Shown here piece by piece: positions 1-7,685 of a DNA stretch of 61,334 nt. A program made the position numbers and the translations under genes. Origin of the DNA: Pseudomonadota bacterium (lineage in GTDB: Bacteria; Pseudomonadota; Alphaproteobacteria; Rhizobiales; Beijerinckiaceae); assembly GCA_023450615.1 (NCBI GenBank), contig JAEXGT010000026.1:1-61334 (forward strand), read 5' to 3'. Within the stretch, counting starts at the first letter, position 1; each line of letters begins with the position of its first letter. Below the pieces are notes generated by a model that did not search any database, was not told the DNA's origin, and worked only from the letters and a program-made list of their open reading frames with translations.

Positions 1-35
1 CGCCGCTTAAACCGGGCGGGGGTTTCTCGGGAACG

Positions 36-63
36 GGCGGGCTGCAACGGCAGCCCGCCTTTT
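36..63 (+). terminator. Intrinsic terminator of a gene left of the window
   Basis: A perfect 10-bp stem (36-45 with 50-59) with a four-base loop is followed by four T residues. A possible stop codon TAA at 8-10 suggests that a plus-strand gene ends just inside the window; only its last three codons would be visible. Confidence 0.75.
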
Positions 64-192
64 CGCGTTGAGCCTCACGGGAAAGGGAAGGCCCGCTATT
101 CGGATTGCTTCTTGTCCTGTTTCCGAGAATGAAGCACATTCGGCCTGAGCCCGCGCTGCCGTCACAGGCGCGCGGCCGAGGAGAAAGAACCC

Positions 193-567
193 GTGAAGCC
201 GTCGAATTCGAGCGAACTCAAGCAGGTACTGGCCAAGGCGATCTACACGCTGCCGACGCCCGCCGATCTGAAGCTCGTGGCGCAGCGGTTCGTCGATCAT
301 GCGGTCGAGCCGCGCCTGTCGGGCTCCGATGTGATCGCCCTCGTGCAGGATCTCGGTTATTCCGACCTCGACAGCTTCTGCCGCGACGTCGGCCTGCCCG
401 ATCACATCATCGACCGGTGGAAGCGCTTTGGCATCTCGGCGGAGATGGGACAGATCTTCGCCTTCCTGGCCCTGCAGCGCCGGCGCGTGCGCGATGCGGT
501 GGACGAGTTCGAGGCCACGCGGCATGTGGGCCTCGACGAGTTCTTCCGCGACCGCGGGCTGATCTGA
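193..567 (+). CDS. Small hypothetical protein
   Basis: This 124-residue soluble protein starts at GTG 193, preceded by a purine-rich GAGAAAG. I do not recognise a family. It has no signal peptide or membrane segment; it is rich in charged residues and looks mostly helical, ending DEFFRDRGLI. Amphipathic helices are suggested around residues 5-35 and 75-110. It stands alone on the plus strand and converges with the SorC-type regulator that ends 8 bp downstream. Third-position GC bias looks like that of the neighbouring genes, which supports it being coding. Function unknown. Confidence 0.6.
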   Translation: MKPSNSSELKQVLAKAIYTLPTPADLKLVAQRFVDHAVEPRLSGSDVIALVQDLGYSDLDSFCRDVGLPDHIIDRWKRFGISAEMGQIFAFLALQRRRVRDAVDEFEATRHVGLDEFFRDRGLI

Positions 568-574
568 AGCGCCC

Positions 575-1549
575 TCAGTCTTCGCCGAGGAGCGTGGCCG
601 CCGTTTCGCTGTCGGTGATCAGCACCTGGACCGAGACGGCCTTCAGCGCCGCGCGGATCGCATCGACCTTTTTCCTGCCGCCCGCCGCGAGCACCACATT
701 GGGAATCCGGCTGACCGCATCGAGGCCGATGGCCATGACCCGGCGGTTGATGTCGTGGTCCACGAGCTGCCCGTCCGACGTCACGAAGAAGCAGAGAAGA
801 TTGGCTACGGCTCCCTGCTTGCGCAGAGGCTCGATGAGGTCGCGCGGGACGATGCCGTGCCGGAACACGGTGGCTTCCGGCGAGACGTCGCCGACCGTCA
901 GAAGGGCGATGTCCGCGCTCTCGGCCCGCGCCCGGGCGAATTGCAGGGTCGGCTGCGCCCAGAGCCGGTCGCGCAGTTCCGAATCGTCCACGATTACCGG
1001 GGCGGTGATCTGGTAGCTGTCCGCGCCGAGGGCTTCCGCCACCTTCACGGCGACGATGGACGGGTTGATCCATTGCGAGTGGGGCAGGCTGCCGACAAGG
1101 GCGGCGACCGTCGCATCCTTGAGCTGGCGGCGCGGCAGGAAGGCCAGGCTGGCATAGAGGGTCGCACCGCCGCCGATGGCGAGAGTCGCGCCATCCTCCA
1201 TCTGCCCGGCCACATAGGATGCGACCGCGTGGCCGATGGCCTTTTCGAGGCTTCCTTCATCGCTCGGCGTCGGCACGACGACGGCGGTGGAAAGGCCCCA
1301 ACGCTTTTCGAGCTCCCGTTCCAGGCGAATCTGCCCGGCGGTCGGCGTGTTGATGGTCGTCGTGACGATGCCGTCCTCAATGCAGGAGGCGAGGGTGCGC
1401 ATGACCTTGACCCGGGTGACGCCGAGTTTCTCGGCGATCTGTTCCTGGGTGAAGCCCTCGACGTAATAGAGCCAGGCGGTTTTGACGGCGAGGTCGGAGG
1501 ATGAGAGCGGCACCCGGGTCTCTTCACCCTTCTTCTTCGATGCTGACAT
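575..1549 (-). CDS. SorC-family sugar-responsive transcriptional regulator (first of two)
   Basis: This 324-residue protein has an N-terminal helix-turn-helix at about residues 18-55 (FTQEQIAEKLGVTRVKVMR) followed by a SorC/DeoR-type sugar-binding domain, including a GGGATLYASL loop and a C-terminal VVLAAGGRKKVDAIRAAL segment. Family members usually bind phosphorylated sugars as inducers and repress catabolic operons. It is transcribed divergently from the ABC importer operon at 1766, and the shared gap contains an inverted repeat over a good promoter, so it probably controls that operon. A second SorC regulator of the same architecture lies at 21556-22581. Family assignment is confident; the effector is unknown. 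Confidence 0.9.
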   Translation of the reverse strand: MSASKKKGEETRVPLSSSDLAVKTAWLYYVEGFTQEQIAEKLGVTRVKVMRTLASCIEDGIVTTTINTPTAGQIRLERELEKRWGLSTAVVVPTPSDEGSLEKAIGHAVASYVAGQMEDGATLAIGGGATLYASLAFLPRRQLKDATVAALVGSLPHSQWINPSIVAVKVAEALGADSYQITAPVIVDDSELRDRLWAQPTLQFARARAESADIALLTVGDVSPEATVFRHGIVPRDLIEPLRKQGAVANLLCFFVTSDGQLVDHDINRRVMAIGLDAVSRIPNVVLAAGGRKKVDAIRAALKAVSVQVLITDSETAATLLGED

Positions 1550-1620
1550 CCTCTGCGCTCCTCCAATAATTCGCTATAATGTTTCCGTCTTACTTGCGAA
1601 AACAGGCGATTCTGCGAAGT

Positions 1621-1663
1621 TTTGTTCATTTGTTATTGACACTGAACAAATGCACAATATCGT
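1621..1663 (+). promoter_or_regulatory. Promoter and SorC-type operator of the first ABC operon
   Basis: A perfect -35 TTGACA (1636-1641) is followed after 16 bp by TATCGT (1658-1663). Two overlapping inverted repeats cover it: TTTGTTCA (1621-1628) with TGAACAAA (1643-1650), and CATTTGTT (1627-1634) with AACAAATG (1645-1652). The arms flank and enter the -35/-10 spacer, the geometry of a repressor site. The sequence CACTGAACAAATGCAC (1640-1655) resembles sites upstream of the second SorC gene at 22630-22662. Promoter strength and binding are inferred. Confidence 0.6.
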
Positions 1664-1765
1664 TCTTCCCTAATGTCATCAATCGGTGACATCGCAATGA
1701 ATAAGAAAAGCGGATCGACGGGGCACTCACGCCTCGGCGGTATTCTGTAACATCTGGAGGAAGCC

Positions 1766-2752
1766 ATGATTCAAGCTTTGAAAAGCCTGCGACTTGCACC
1801 TTTGGCCTTGGCGGCGAGCCTTCTCGGCACCGCGGCCCATGCCGAAACCCTGATGCTCTATACCTCCCAGCCGGAGGCGGATGCTTCGAAGACCATCGAG
1901 GAATTCCGCAAGGTTAATCCTGGCATCAACGTCCAGGTCTATCGCTCCGGCACCAGCGACATTCTCAGCAAGCTCGCCGCAGAGTTCGCCGCCGGCGCTC
2001 CGCAGCCCGACATTCTGTTCATCGCCGATGCGGTGAGCATGGAGCTTCTGAAGAAGGACGGACGTCTCGCCGCCTACAAGGAAGCCAAGACCGAAGGCTT
2101 CCCGGCCGAGAGCTTCGATGCCGACAAGACCTATTTCGGCAGCAAGCTGATCACCACCGGCATCGCCTACAACACGGGCGCCGCCGAGAAGCCGAAGCAT
2201 TGGTCCGACCTGACCGGCTCCGCCTACAAGGGCATGCTCGTCATGCCGAGCCCGCTCTATTCGGGCGCCGCCGCCTATCAGCTCTCGGGCTTCGCCGCGA
2301 AGCCGGAACTGGGCTGGGGCTATTTCGAGAAGCTGAAGGCCAACGACACCATCGCGGTTCGCGGCAACGGCGCAGTGCTGAAATCCGTGGCGAGCGGCGA
2401 GAAGCCCTACGGCATCCTCGTCGACTTCATGGCGCTCAACGCCAAGGCCAAGGGCTCGCCCATCGAGTTCGTGTTCCCCGAGGAAGGCGTCCCCGCCGTG
2501 ACCGAGCCGGTGGCCATTATGTCTACCGCCAAGAACCCCGCCGCTGCGAAGAAGTTCATCGACTTCATCCTGTCGGATGCAGGCCAGAAGCTCGCGCTGT
2601 CCCAGGGCTACCTGCCCGCCAAGGAGAGCGTCGGCCGTCCGTCGTGGCTGCCCGCTGACGCCAAGATCAAGATCATGCCGATCGACATCAAGGCCGTTCT
2701 CGAGCGCACCGAGGACGACAAGAGCAAATTCTCGAAGCTGTTCGGCGGCTAA
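1766..2752 (+). CDS. ABC importer periplasmic binding protein, AfuA/FbpA type
   Basis: This 328-residue protein has a Sec signal peptide (about 1-26, ending AAHA) followed by an extracellular solute-binding fold of the iron(III)/2-aminoethylphosphonate/AfuA class (ETLMLYTSQPEADASKT at the mature start). Members of this class are routinely annotated as ferric-binding, but AfuA itself binds sugar phosphates, so annotation as an iron protein would be unsafe. I do not see an obvious pair of adjacent iron-ligand tyrosines. It is the first gene of a five-gene operon (binding protein, permease, ATPase, MBL hydrolase, SurE), and its start has an upstream GGAGG. A phosphorylated ligand is favoured by the downstream phosphoesterases; this is inference. 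Confidence 0.85.
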   Translation: MIQALKSLRLAPLALAASLLGTAAHAETLMLYTSQPEADASKTIEEFRKVNPGINVQVYRSGTSDILSKLAAEFAAGAPQPDILFIADAVSMELLKKDGRLAAYKEAKTEGFPAESFDADKTYFGSKLITTGIAYNTGAAEKPKHWSDLTGSAYKGMLVMPSPLYSGAAAYQLSGFAAKPELGWGYFEKLKANDTIAVRGNGAVLKSVASGEKPYGILVDFMALNAKAKGSPIEFVFPEEGVPAVTEPVAIMSTAKNPAAAKKFIDFILSDAGQKLALSQGYLPAKESVGRPSWLPADAKIKIMPIDIKAVLERTEDDKSKFSKLFGG

Positions 2753-2764
2753 GGAGCTCATTCG

Positions 2765-4513
2765 ATGGCCGTATCGATCAGTCGCGTCCGGGATTCCTCC
2801 GACTTCAACATGCCGGCTCCCGCCAAAAGGGGCCTGCCGTCGGAAAAGATTCTGACAGGTCTTGTCGTCGCAATCGTCGTCATCCTGTCGATTCTTCCCA
2901 TGCTTCGCCTGGTGCAGGAAATTCTTGCGCCCGGCGGGCGACTGTCGCTTGCGGCCGTCGAGGCCGGGTTGTCGAATCCATCCACATGGACCGCAACCTG
3001 GAACTCACTCGTGGTCGGTTTCGGAGGCACCATTCTCGCGGTGCTCTTCGGAACCGCCGTCGCGGTTCTCGTCTCTCTCACCGACGTTCGCGGACGCAGC
3101 GCCTTCGTGCTCTGCTTCGTGACGCCGCTGATGATCGCCCCGCAGGTCACGGCGCTCGCATGGCTTCAGCTCTTCGGGCCCGCAAGCCCGCTGCTGAAAC
3201 TGATCGGCATGGCTCCGCCGCTGGGCACCCGCAATCCGCTCTATTCCCCGCAGGGCATCATTCTGCTGCTCGGCATTCAATATGGGCCGCTCGTGTTCCT
3301 CATGGTGCGCGCGGGCCTGCGCAAGCTGCCGCGTGAGCTGGTGGAAGCGGGCCTCGCGGGCGGCGCAGGCCGCTGGACGGTTCTGCGCACCATCGTTCTG
3401 CCGTTGATGACGCCATCCATCATCGGCGCATCCGCTCTCGTCTTCGTGTCCTGCGTCGGCAATTTCGGCATTCCGGCCTTCCTGGGCATCCCGGCGAACT
3501 ATCTCGTTCTGCCGACTCTCATCTATCAACGCCTCGCGGGCGCCGGTCCTTCCGTGCTGGCGGAAGTGGCGTTCCTTTCCGTGCTGATCGGCGCCATCGC
3601 CATGGCCGGCATCGTCGCGCAGGACATCATCAGCCGCCGCCGCGATTACCGGATCTCGACCACGTCGCTTCCCGTCGAGCCCTTCGAGCTCGGGCGCTAT
3701 CGCGTGCTCGCGGAAACGATCATGTGGCTGATCGTCTGCGCCATTCTCGTGATGCCGCTCCTGGGACTGTTCCTGACGTCGCTGGTGCCGGGCTATGGCA
3801 TTCCGCTGTCGCTCAAGACCGCGACGCTGTCGAACTACTCCTTCGTGCTGTTCGATCACGCGGCCGCCAAGAGCGCGTTCCTCAACAGCTCGGTGCTCTC
3901 CGTTACCGCTGCGGTCTTCGCCGTTCTGGTCGCGGTCCCGCTCGGCTATTTCATCGCCTGGCGCATGTCATGGTGGACCAAGATCCTGAACCTCACCGTG
4001 GAGCTGCCCTATGCGCTGCCGGGCGTGGTGCTGGCGATCGCGGCGCTGCTCATGTTCCTCAAGCCGATTCCGCTGATCGACCTGCAGATCTACAACACGG
4101 TCTGGATCATCCTGTACGCCTATCTCGCGCGCTTCATGGTCCTCGCCCTGCGTCCGACGGTGAGCGGGTTCCACCAGATCGACCGCTCGCTGGAGGAAGC
4201 CGCGCAGGTGGCGGGCGCCGGCTTCATGATGCGCCTGCGCACGATCATCTTCCCGCTCGTCGCGCCCGTGGCGGTGGCCGGCGGCCTGCTGATCTTCATG
4301 ACGGCGCTCAGCGAGCTGACCGTGTCCGCGCTGCTGTGGTCCTCGGGATCCGAGACCATCGGCGTCGTGATCTTCTCCTTCGAACAGGGCGGCGATTCCA
4401 GCTACGCGGCCGCGGTCTCGATGATGACCGTGGCGCTCACCTTCCTGGTGATGCTCGCCTCCAATTTCCTTGCACCTCATTTGCCGAACGGAGTCCTCCC
4501 ATGGCGGGATTAA
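2765..4513 (+). CDS. ABC importer permease, fused double unit (FbpB/AfuB type)
   Basis: This 582-residue inner-membrane protein carries two binding-protein-dependent permease units in one chain, about twelve membrane helices in all. EAA-type cytoplasmic loops that contact the ATPase are visible near residues 190-215 (LVEAGLAGGAGRWTVLRTIV) and 470-500 (LEEAAQVAGAGFMMRLRTII). The fused layout is typical of FbpB, ThiP and AfuB. It begins 12 bp after the binding-protein gene and its last 13 bp overlap the ATPase gene, indicating one transcript. Together with its neighbours it forms a complete importer; the substrate is not evident from the permease itself. Confidence 0.9.
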   Translation: MAVSISRVRDSSDFNMPAPAKRGLPSEKILTGLVVAIVVILSILPMLRLVQEILAPGGRLSLAAVEAGLSNPSTWTATWNSLVVGFGGTILAVLFGTAVAVLVSLTDVRGRSAFVLCFVTPLMIAPQVTALAWLQLFGPASPLLKLIGMAPPLGTRNPLYSPQGIILLLGIQYGPLVFLMVRAGLRKLPRELVEAGLAGGAGRWTVLRTIVLPLMTPSIIGASALVFVSCVGNFGIPAFLGIPANYLVLPTLIYQRLAGAGPSVLAEVAFLSVLIGAIAMAGIVAQDIISRRRDYRISTTSLPVEPFELGRYRVLAETIMWLIVCAILVMPLLGLFLTSLVPGYGIPLSLKTATLSNYSFVLFDHAAAKSAFLNSSVLSVTAAVFAVLVAVPLGYFIAWRMSWWTKILNLTVELPYALPGVVLAIAALLMFLKPIPLIDLQIYNTVWIILYAYLARFMVLALRPTVSGFHQIDRSLEEAAQVAGAGFMMRLRTIIFPLVAPVAVAGGLLIFMTALSELTVSALLWSSGSETIGVVIFSFEQGGDSSYAAAVSMMTVALTFLVMLASNFLAPHLPNGVLPWRD

Positions 4514-5583
4514 CCATCGACCAGGTCACCAAGCGCTTCGGCGAGCACGAGGCACTCTCCAATGTGTCCATCGATGTTGCCGACGGAGAGTTCCTGGCGG
4601 TTCTCGGTCCGTCCGGATGCGGCAAGACCACCCTGCTGCGCATGGTGGCCGGTTTCGAGAAGGTCTCGGGCGGGCGCATCGTCATCGGCGGGCAGACCAT
4701 GTCGTCCGCCGAGCACAGCCTTCCGCCCGAGAAGCGCAAGGTCGGCATCGTGTTCCAGAACTATGCCCTGTGGCCGCACATGACCGTTGCCGAGAATGTC
4801 GGCTACAGCCTGAAGGTGGCGAAGGTCGGCCGCGCCGAGCGCGACCGGCGCGTGGCCGAGGCCCTGTCGCTCGTCAATCTCAACGGATACGGCGACCGGC
4901 GTCCGGCGAATCTCTCCGGCGGCCAGCGCCAGCGCGTCGCGCTTGCGCGCTGCCTCGTCTCCGCGCCGTCGCTGGTTCTCTTCGACGAGCCGCTCGCCAA
5001 TCTCGACGTGCACCTGCGCGCGTCGATGGAGGACGAGTTCGCCGACTTCCATAAGCGCACCGGCACGACCATCGTCTACATCACGCACGATCAGGCCGAG
5101 GCCATGGCGCTCGCCGACCGCATCGCCGTCATGGACAAGGGCCGCCTCGCGCAGCTTGCGCCGCCGCGCGAGCTCTATCGCGAGCCCGCGAACGAGATGG
5201 TCGCGTCCTTCATCTCGCAGGGCATCATCCTGCCCGCGGATGTGCTGACGCCTGCGGATGCCGGACATTGCCGCGTGCGCGTGCTGGGTCAGGAGCTGGT
5301 GGTCCGCTGCCGTCCCGACGAGCGTCCGCGCGCCGGAGCGAAGTTGTGCTGCCGCTCGCCCGAACTGGAGACCGTCGGCCCGAACGAGGAGGGCATCCCG
5401 GTCGCCATCAAGCGCGTCGTCTATCAGGGCGGCAGCGCCCGGGTGGAGCTGTCGCCGGTGGAGCGTCCCGATCTCAACCTGCATCTCGAGCAGGCCGATC
5501 CGGTGACGCTCGAAGCAGGCGTGGAAGCACGCGTGCGCATCAAGAGCGGCTGGGTCATTCCGGAGGCGGGGAGCGCCTCATGA
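4501..5583 (+). CDS. ABC importer ATPase (FbpC/AfuC/PotA type)
   Basis: This 360-residue nucleotide-binding subunit has Walker A GPSGCGKTT at 36-44, a Q-loop (FQNYALWPHMT), the signature LSGGQRQRVALARC, Walker B LVLFDEP and a switch histidine in YITHDQAEA. A C-terminal TOBE-like beta domain of about 120 residues follows, as usual for this importer class. ATG 4501 was chosen because it follows GGAGT and places the family N-terminus (MAGLTIDQVTKRFG) at residue 1; upstream codons in this frame are only shadow sequence of the permease gene. It overlaps the next gene by ATGA. Confidence 0.93.
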   Translation: MAGLTIDQVTKRFGEHEALSNVSIDVADGEFLAVLGPSGCGKTTLLRMVAGFEKVSGGRIVIGGQTMSSAEHSLPPEKRKVGIVFQNYALWPHMTVAENVGYSLKVAKVGRAERDRRVAEALSLVNLNGYGDRRPANLSGGQRQRVALARCLVSAPSLVLFDEPLANLDVHLRASMEDEFADFHKRTGTTIVYITHDQAEAMALADRIAVMDKGRLAQLAPPRELYREPANEMVASFISQGIILPADVLTPADAGHCRVRVLGQELVVRCRPDERPRAGAKLCCRSPELETVGPNEEGIPVAIKRVVYQGGSARVELSPVERPDLNLHLEQADPVTLEAGVEARVRIKSGWVIPEAGSAS

Positions 5584-6749
5584 TCCAGGTCGATCTCCAC
5601 GGCGGCTTCGGCGAGAAGGGACGCACGAGCGTCGCGCTCCGTTCCGCCACCAGCCATATCCTGCTCGATGTGGGCATCAAGGTCGGCGCCTCCGGGCGCG
5701 AATATTACCCGGCCATCGAGAAGGACATCGAAACCATCGATGCCCTGCTCCTGTCCCATGCCCATGAGGATCATGTCGGCGCGCTGTCCTGGCTTCTGGC
5801 CAAGGGCTATCGCGGCCCGATCTACATGACCGAGGAAACCCGCGACGAAGCCCCGGCCACGCTCGCGCATTATGCGGATCCGGACGAGCTGGCGCGGTTC
5901 CCCTTCCCGCAGGACCAGGTCGAGCTGTTCAGGCCCGGCGACACCCTCACCATCGGCGATTTCACCATCCGCACGGGTCGCTCCGGGCATGTGGTCGGCG
6001 GTGTGTGGTTCGCGGTCGAGAACAGGCAGGCCAATGTGGTATATTCTGCCGATATTCTGCCAGACAGCCGCGTGTTTGTGATGGACCCGCTGCCGCCCTG
6101 CGATCTCCTGATCCTCGATGCGTCCTACGGCGCCGATCCGGTCTCCGGCGGCGCCCGCGCCGATGCCATCGCCACCTGGATCGCCGAGCATCCGAAGGGC
6201 TGCCTGCTGCCGACGCCCTTGTTCGGCCGCTCCCTCGAGCTTCTGGCCGTCATGCCGAAGCGTTTCGCCATCCACGCCAGCATGCGCCAGGCCTTCATGA
6301 GCCAGATCGCTGCGACGGAAGCCCTTTATCCGAAGGCGGTGGAGCGGCTGAAGCAGCAGCTCGCCATCGCCATCGACTGGCACGACGGCGAGCCTCTGCC
6401 CGATTGCCCGCTGCTGGCCGATGACGGCATGGGAACGGCAGGGCCTTCCGCAACCCTGATCCCGCTTGCCGATGCAAGCAACTACCCCGTTCTGCTCACG
6501 GGCCATCTTCCCGCCTCCTCGCCCGGCGATCTTCTCCATCGCGCGGGGCGCGCGGACTGGATCCGCATGCCGACGCATCCGACCCTGTCGGGCAACCTGG
6601 AAATCTGGCGCAGGTGCGGGGAGCCGCAGGTTCTCGGTCATTCCTGCACGCCGTCCATGCTCGAAGAGCTGAAGCCTCACATTCCGGCCCTGCACATGGA
6701 CGCGCGCACCGGCCAGAGCCTGACCCTTGTCGAAGGAAAAATCGTATGA
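5580..6749 (+). CDS. Metallo-beta-lactamase-fold hydrolase, beta-CASP-like
   Basis: This 389-residue protein has the metal-binding signature HAHEDH at 60-65 plus likely ligands H137 (RSGHVVGG) and D158 (YSADIL), so the di-zinc site appears intact. After LILDASYG the insert contains PLFGRSLELL, resembling the beta-CASP region of RNase J/CPSF-like enzymes, and a late histidine (H354, LGHSC) could match a C-terminal beta-CASP motif. It has no signal peptide. It starts by ATGA overlap with the ABC ATPase and ends by ATGA overlap with surE, so it is translationally coupled inside an uptake operon. A phosphodiesterase or nuclease acting on the imported compound is plausible; the true substrate is unknown. 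Confidence 0.8.
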   Translation: MIQVDLHGGFGEKGRTSVALRSATSHILLDVGIKVGASGREYYPAIEKDIETIDALLLSHAHEDHVGALSWLLAKGYRGPIYMTEETRDEAPATLAHYADPDELARFPFPQDQVELFRPGDTLTIGDFTIRTGRSGHVVGGVWFAVENRQANVVYSADILPDSRVFVMDPLPPCDLLILDASYGADPVSGGARADAIATWIAEHPKGCLLPTPLFGRSLELLAVMPKRFAIHASMRQAFMSQIAATEALYPKAVERLKQQLAIAIDWHDGEPLPDCPLLADDGMGTAGPSATLIPLADASNYPVLLTGHLPASSPGDLLHRAGRADWIRMPTHPTLSGNLEIWRRCGEPQVLGHSCTPSMLEELKPHIPALHMDARTGQSLTLVEGKIV

Positions 6750-7519
6750 GAATCCTCGTCTGCAACGATGATGGCGTCGACGCGCCGGGCATCGCCTTTC
6801 TCGCCGAGGTCGCTCGCACGCTCTCCGACGACGTCTGGGTGGTCGCCCCCGACGGCAAGCGCACCGCCGGCAGCTCGGCGCTGACGATTGCGCGCCCGCT
6901 GACCATGAAGCGTTTGGACGAGCGGCGTTATTCCTGTTCCGGCACGCCCGCCGACAGCGTCGTGACGGCCATGACCTGGCTCTTCAAGGACGGCAAGCGT
7001 CCGGATCTGGTTCTGTCCGGCGTGAATGACGGACGCAATGTGGCGGAGGACCTCGCTTATTCGGGCACCCTCGGCATTGCCCGCGAGGCGACCTTCTGGG
7101 GCATTCCCGCCATCGGCTTCTCCCGCGTCAAGAATCCCCGGATCACTGAGCAGGACGTGCCGTGGCTGTCAGGCCTGATCCGCAGGCTCTGGCAGAACCG
7201 CGAAGCCTGGGCGACGGAAGGGCATTTCCTGAGCATCAACCTCCCCACGGACCTTCCGGCTCCGATCCTTCAGCCGAAGATCGGCCGGGACAAGATCGGC
7301 AATTCCGCCGAGGTGGTTTCGTCCGAGGGCGATACGACCGTGATCGTGGTTCCGCGCGGCAGACCTCACAGCACCGCGCCCGGGGACGACAACGAGGCCA
7401 TCGACAGCGGCCATGTCACCATCAATCGCCTGAACTGGTTCGGTGAGACACCCCTGAAGGCGGATCTTTTGGCAACGCTTTCCGTTGCGTCAATCGAGCC
7501 GGTTTCCGAACAGGCCTAG
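6746..7519 (+). CDS. surE: SurE-type 5'/3'-nucleotidase
   Basis: This 257-residue protein is recognised by the N-terminal metal site CNDDG (residues 6-10), the GSSAL loop, SGVNDGRNVAEDLAYSGT and the following REATFWGIPAI. SurE enzymes are metal-dependent phosphatases that remove phosphate from nucleoside monophosphates and short polyphosphate. The housekeeping copy in Rhizobiales usually lies near serS/pcm; this copy is instead the last gene of an ABC importer operon and overlaps the upstream hydrolase gene by ATGA, so it is probably a specialised paralogue that dephosphorylates an imported compound. Whether a second surE exists elsewhere cannot be seen here. Confidence 0.92.
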   Translation: MRILVCNDDGVDAPGIAFLAEVARTLSDDVWVVAPDGKRTAGSSALTIARPLTMKRLDERRYSCSGTPADSVVTAMTWLFKDGKRPDLVLSGVNDGRNVAEDLAYSGTLGIAREATFWGIPAIGFSRVKNPRITEQDVPWLSGLIRRLWQNREAWATEGHFLSINLPTDLPAPILQPKIGRDKIGNSAEVVSSEGDTTVIVVPRGRPHSTAPGDDNEAIDSGHVTINRLNWFGETPLKADLLATLSVASIEPVSEQA

Positions 7520-7528
7520 CCGGGGCAG

Positions 7529-7556
7529 GCAGCCGGCGGGGCTCGAATCCGGCTGC
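7529..7556 (+). terminator. Possible terminator hairpin after surE
   Basis: An 8-bp perfect inverted repeat (7529-7536 with 7549-7556) lies 10 bp after the surE stop. It has no real T-run, so it may be a weak terminator or only an mRNA 3' stabiliser. Confidence 0.4.
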
Positions 7557-7685
7557 GGCGGGGCCTCTTTGAGGGCGCGGCAGAGATATTTTGTTCGCAT
7601 CTGCCCTCAAAGGACTTGCAATCGGAGAGGCATTCGCACTCTATCGGTTCATTAAGTCGGCAAAACAAATCAGGCACAGGAAGAA

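Noticed and set aside
1766..5583. Annotation of the first ABC importer as an iron(III) transporter
   Set aside because: Family similarity alone is ambiguous; the operon's phosphoesterases and SorC regulator fit a phosphorylated ligand better, so I left the substrate open.
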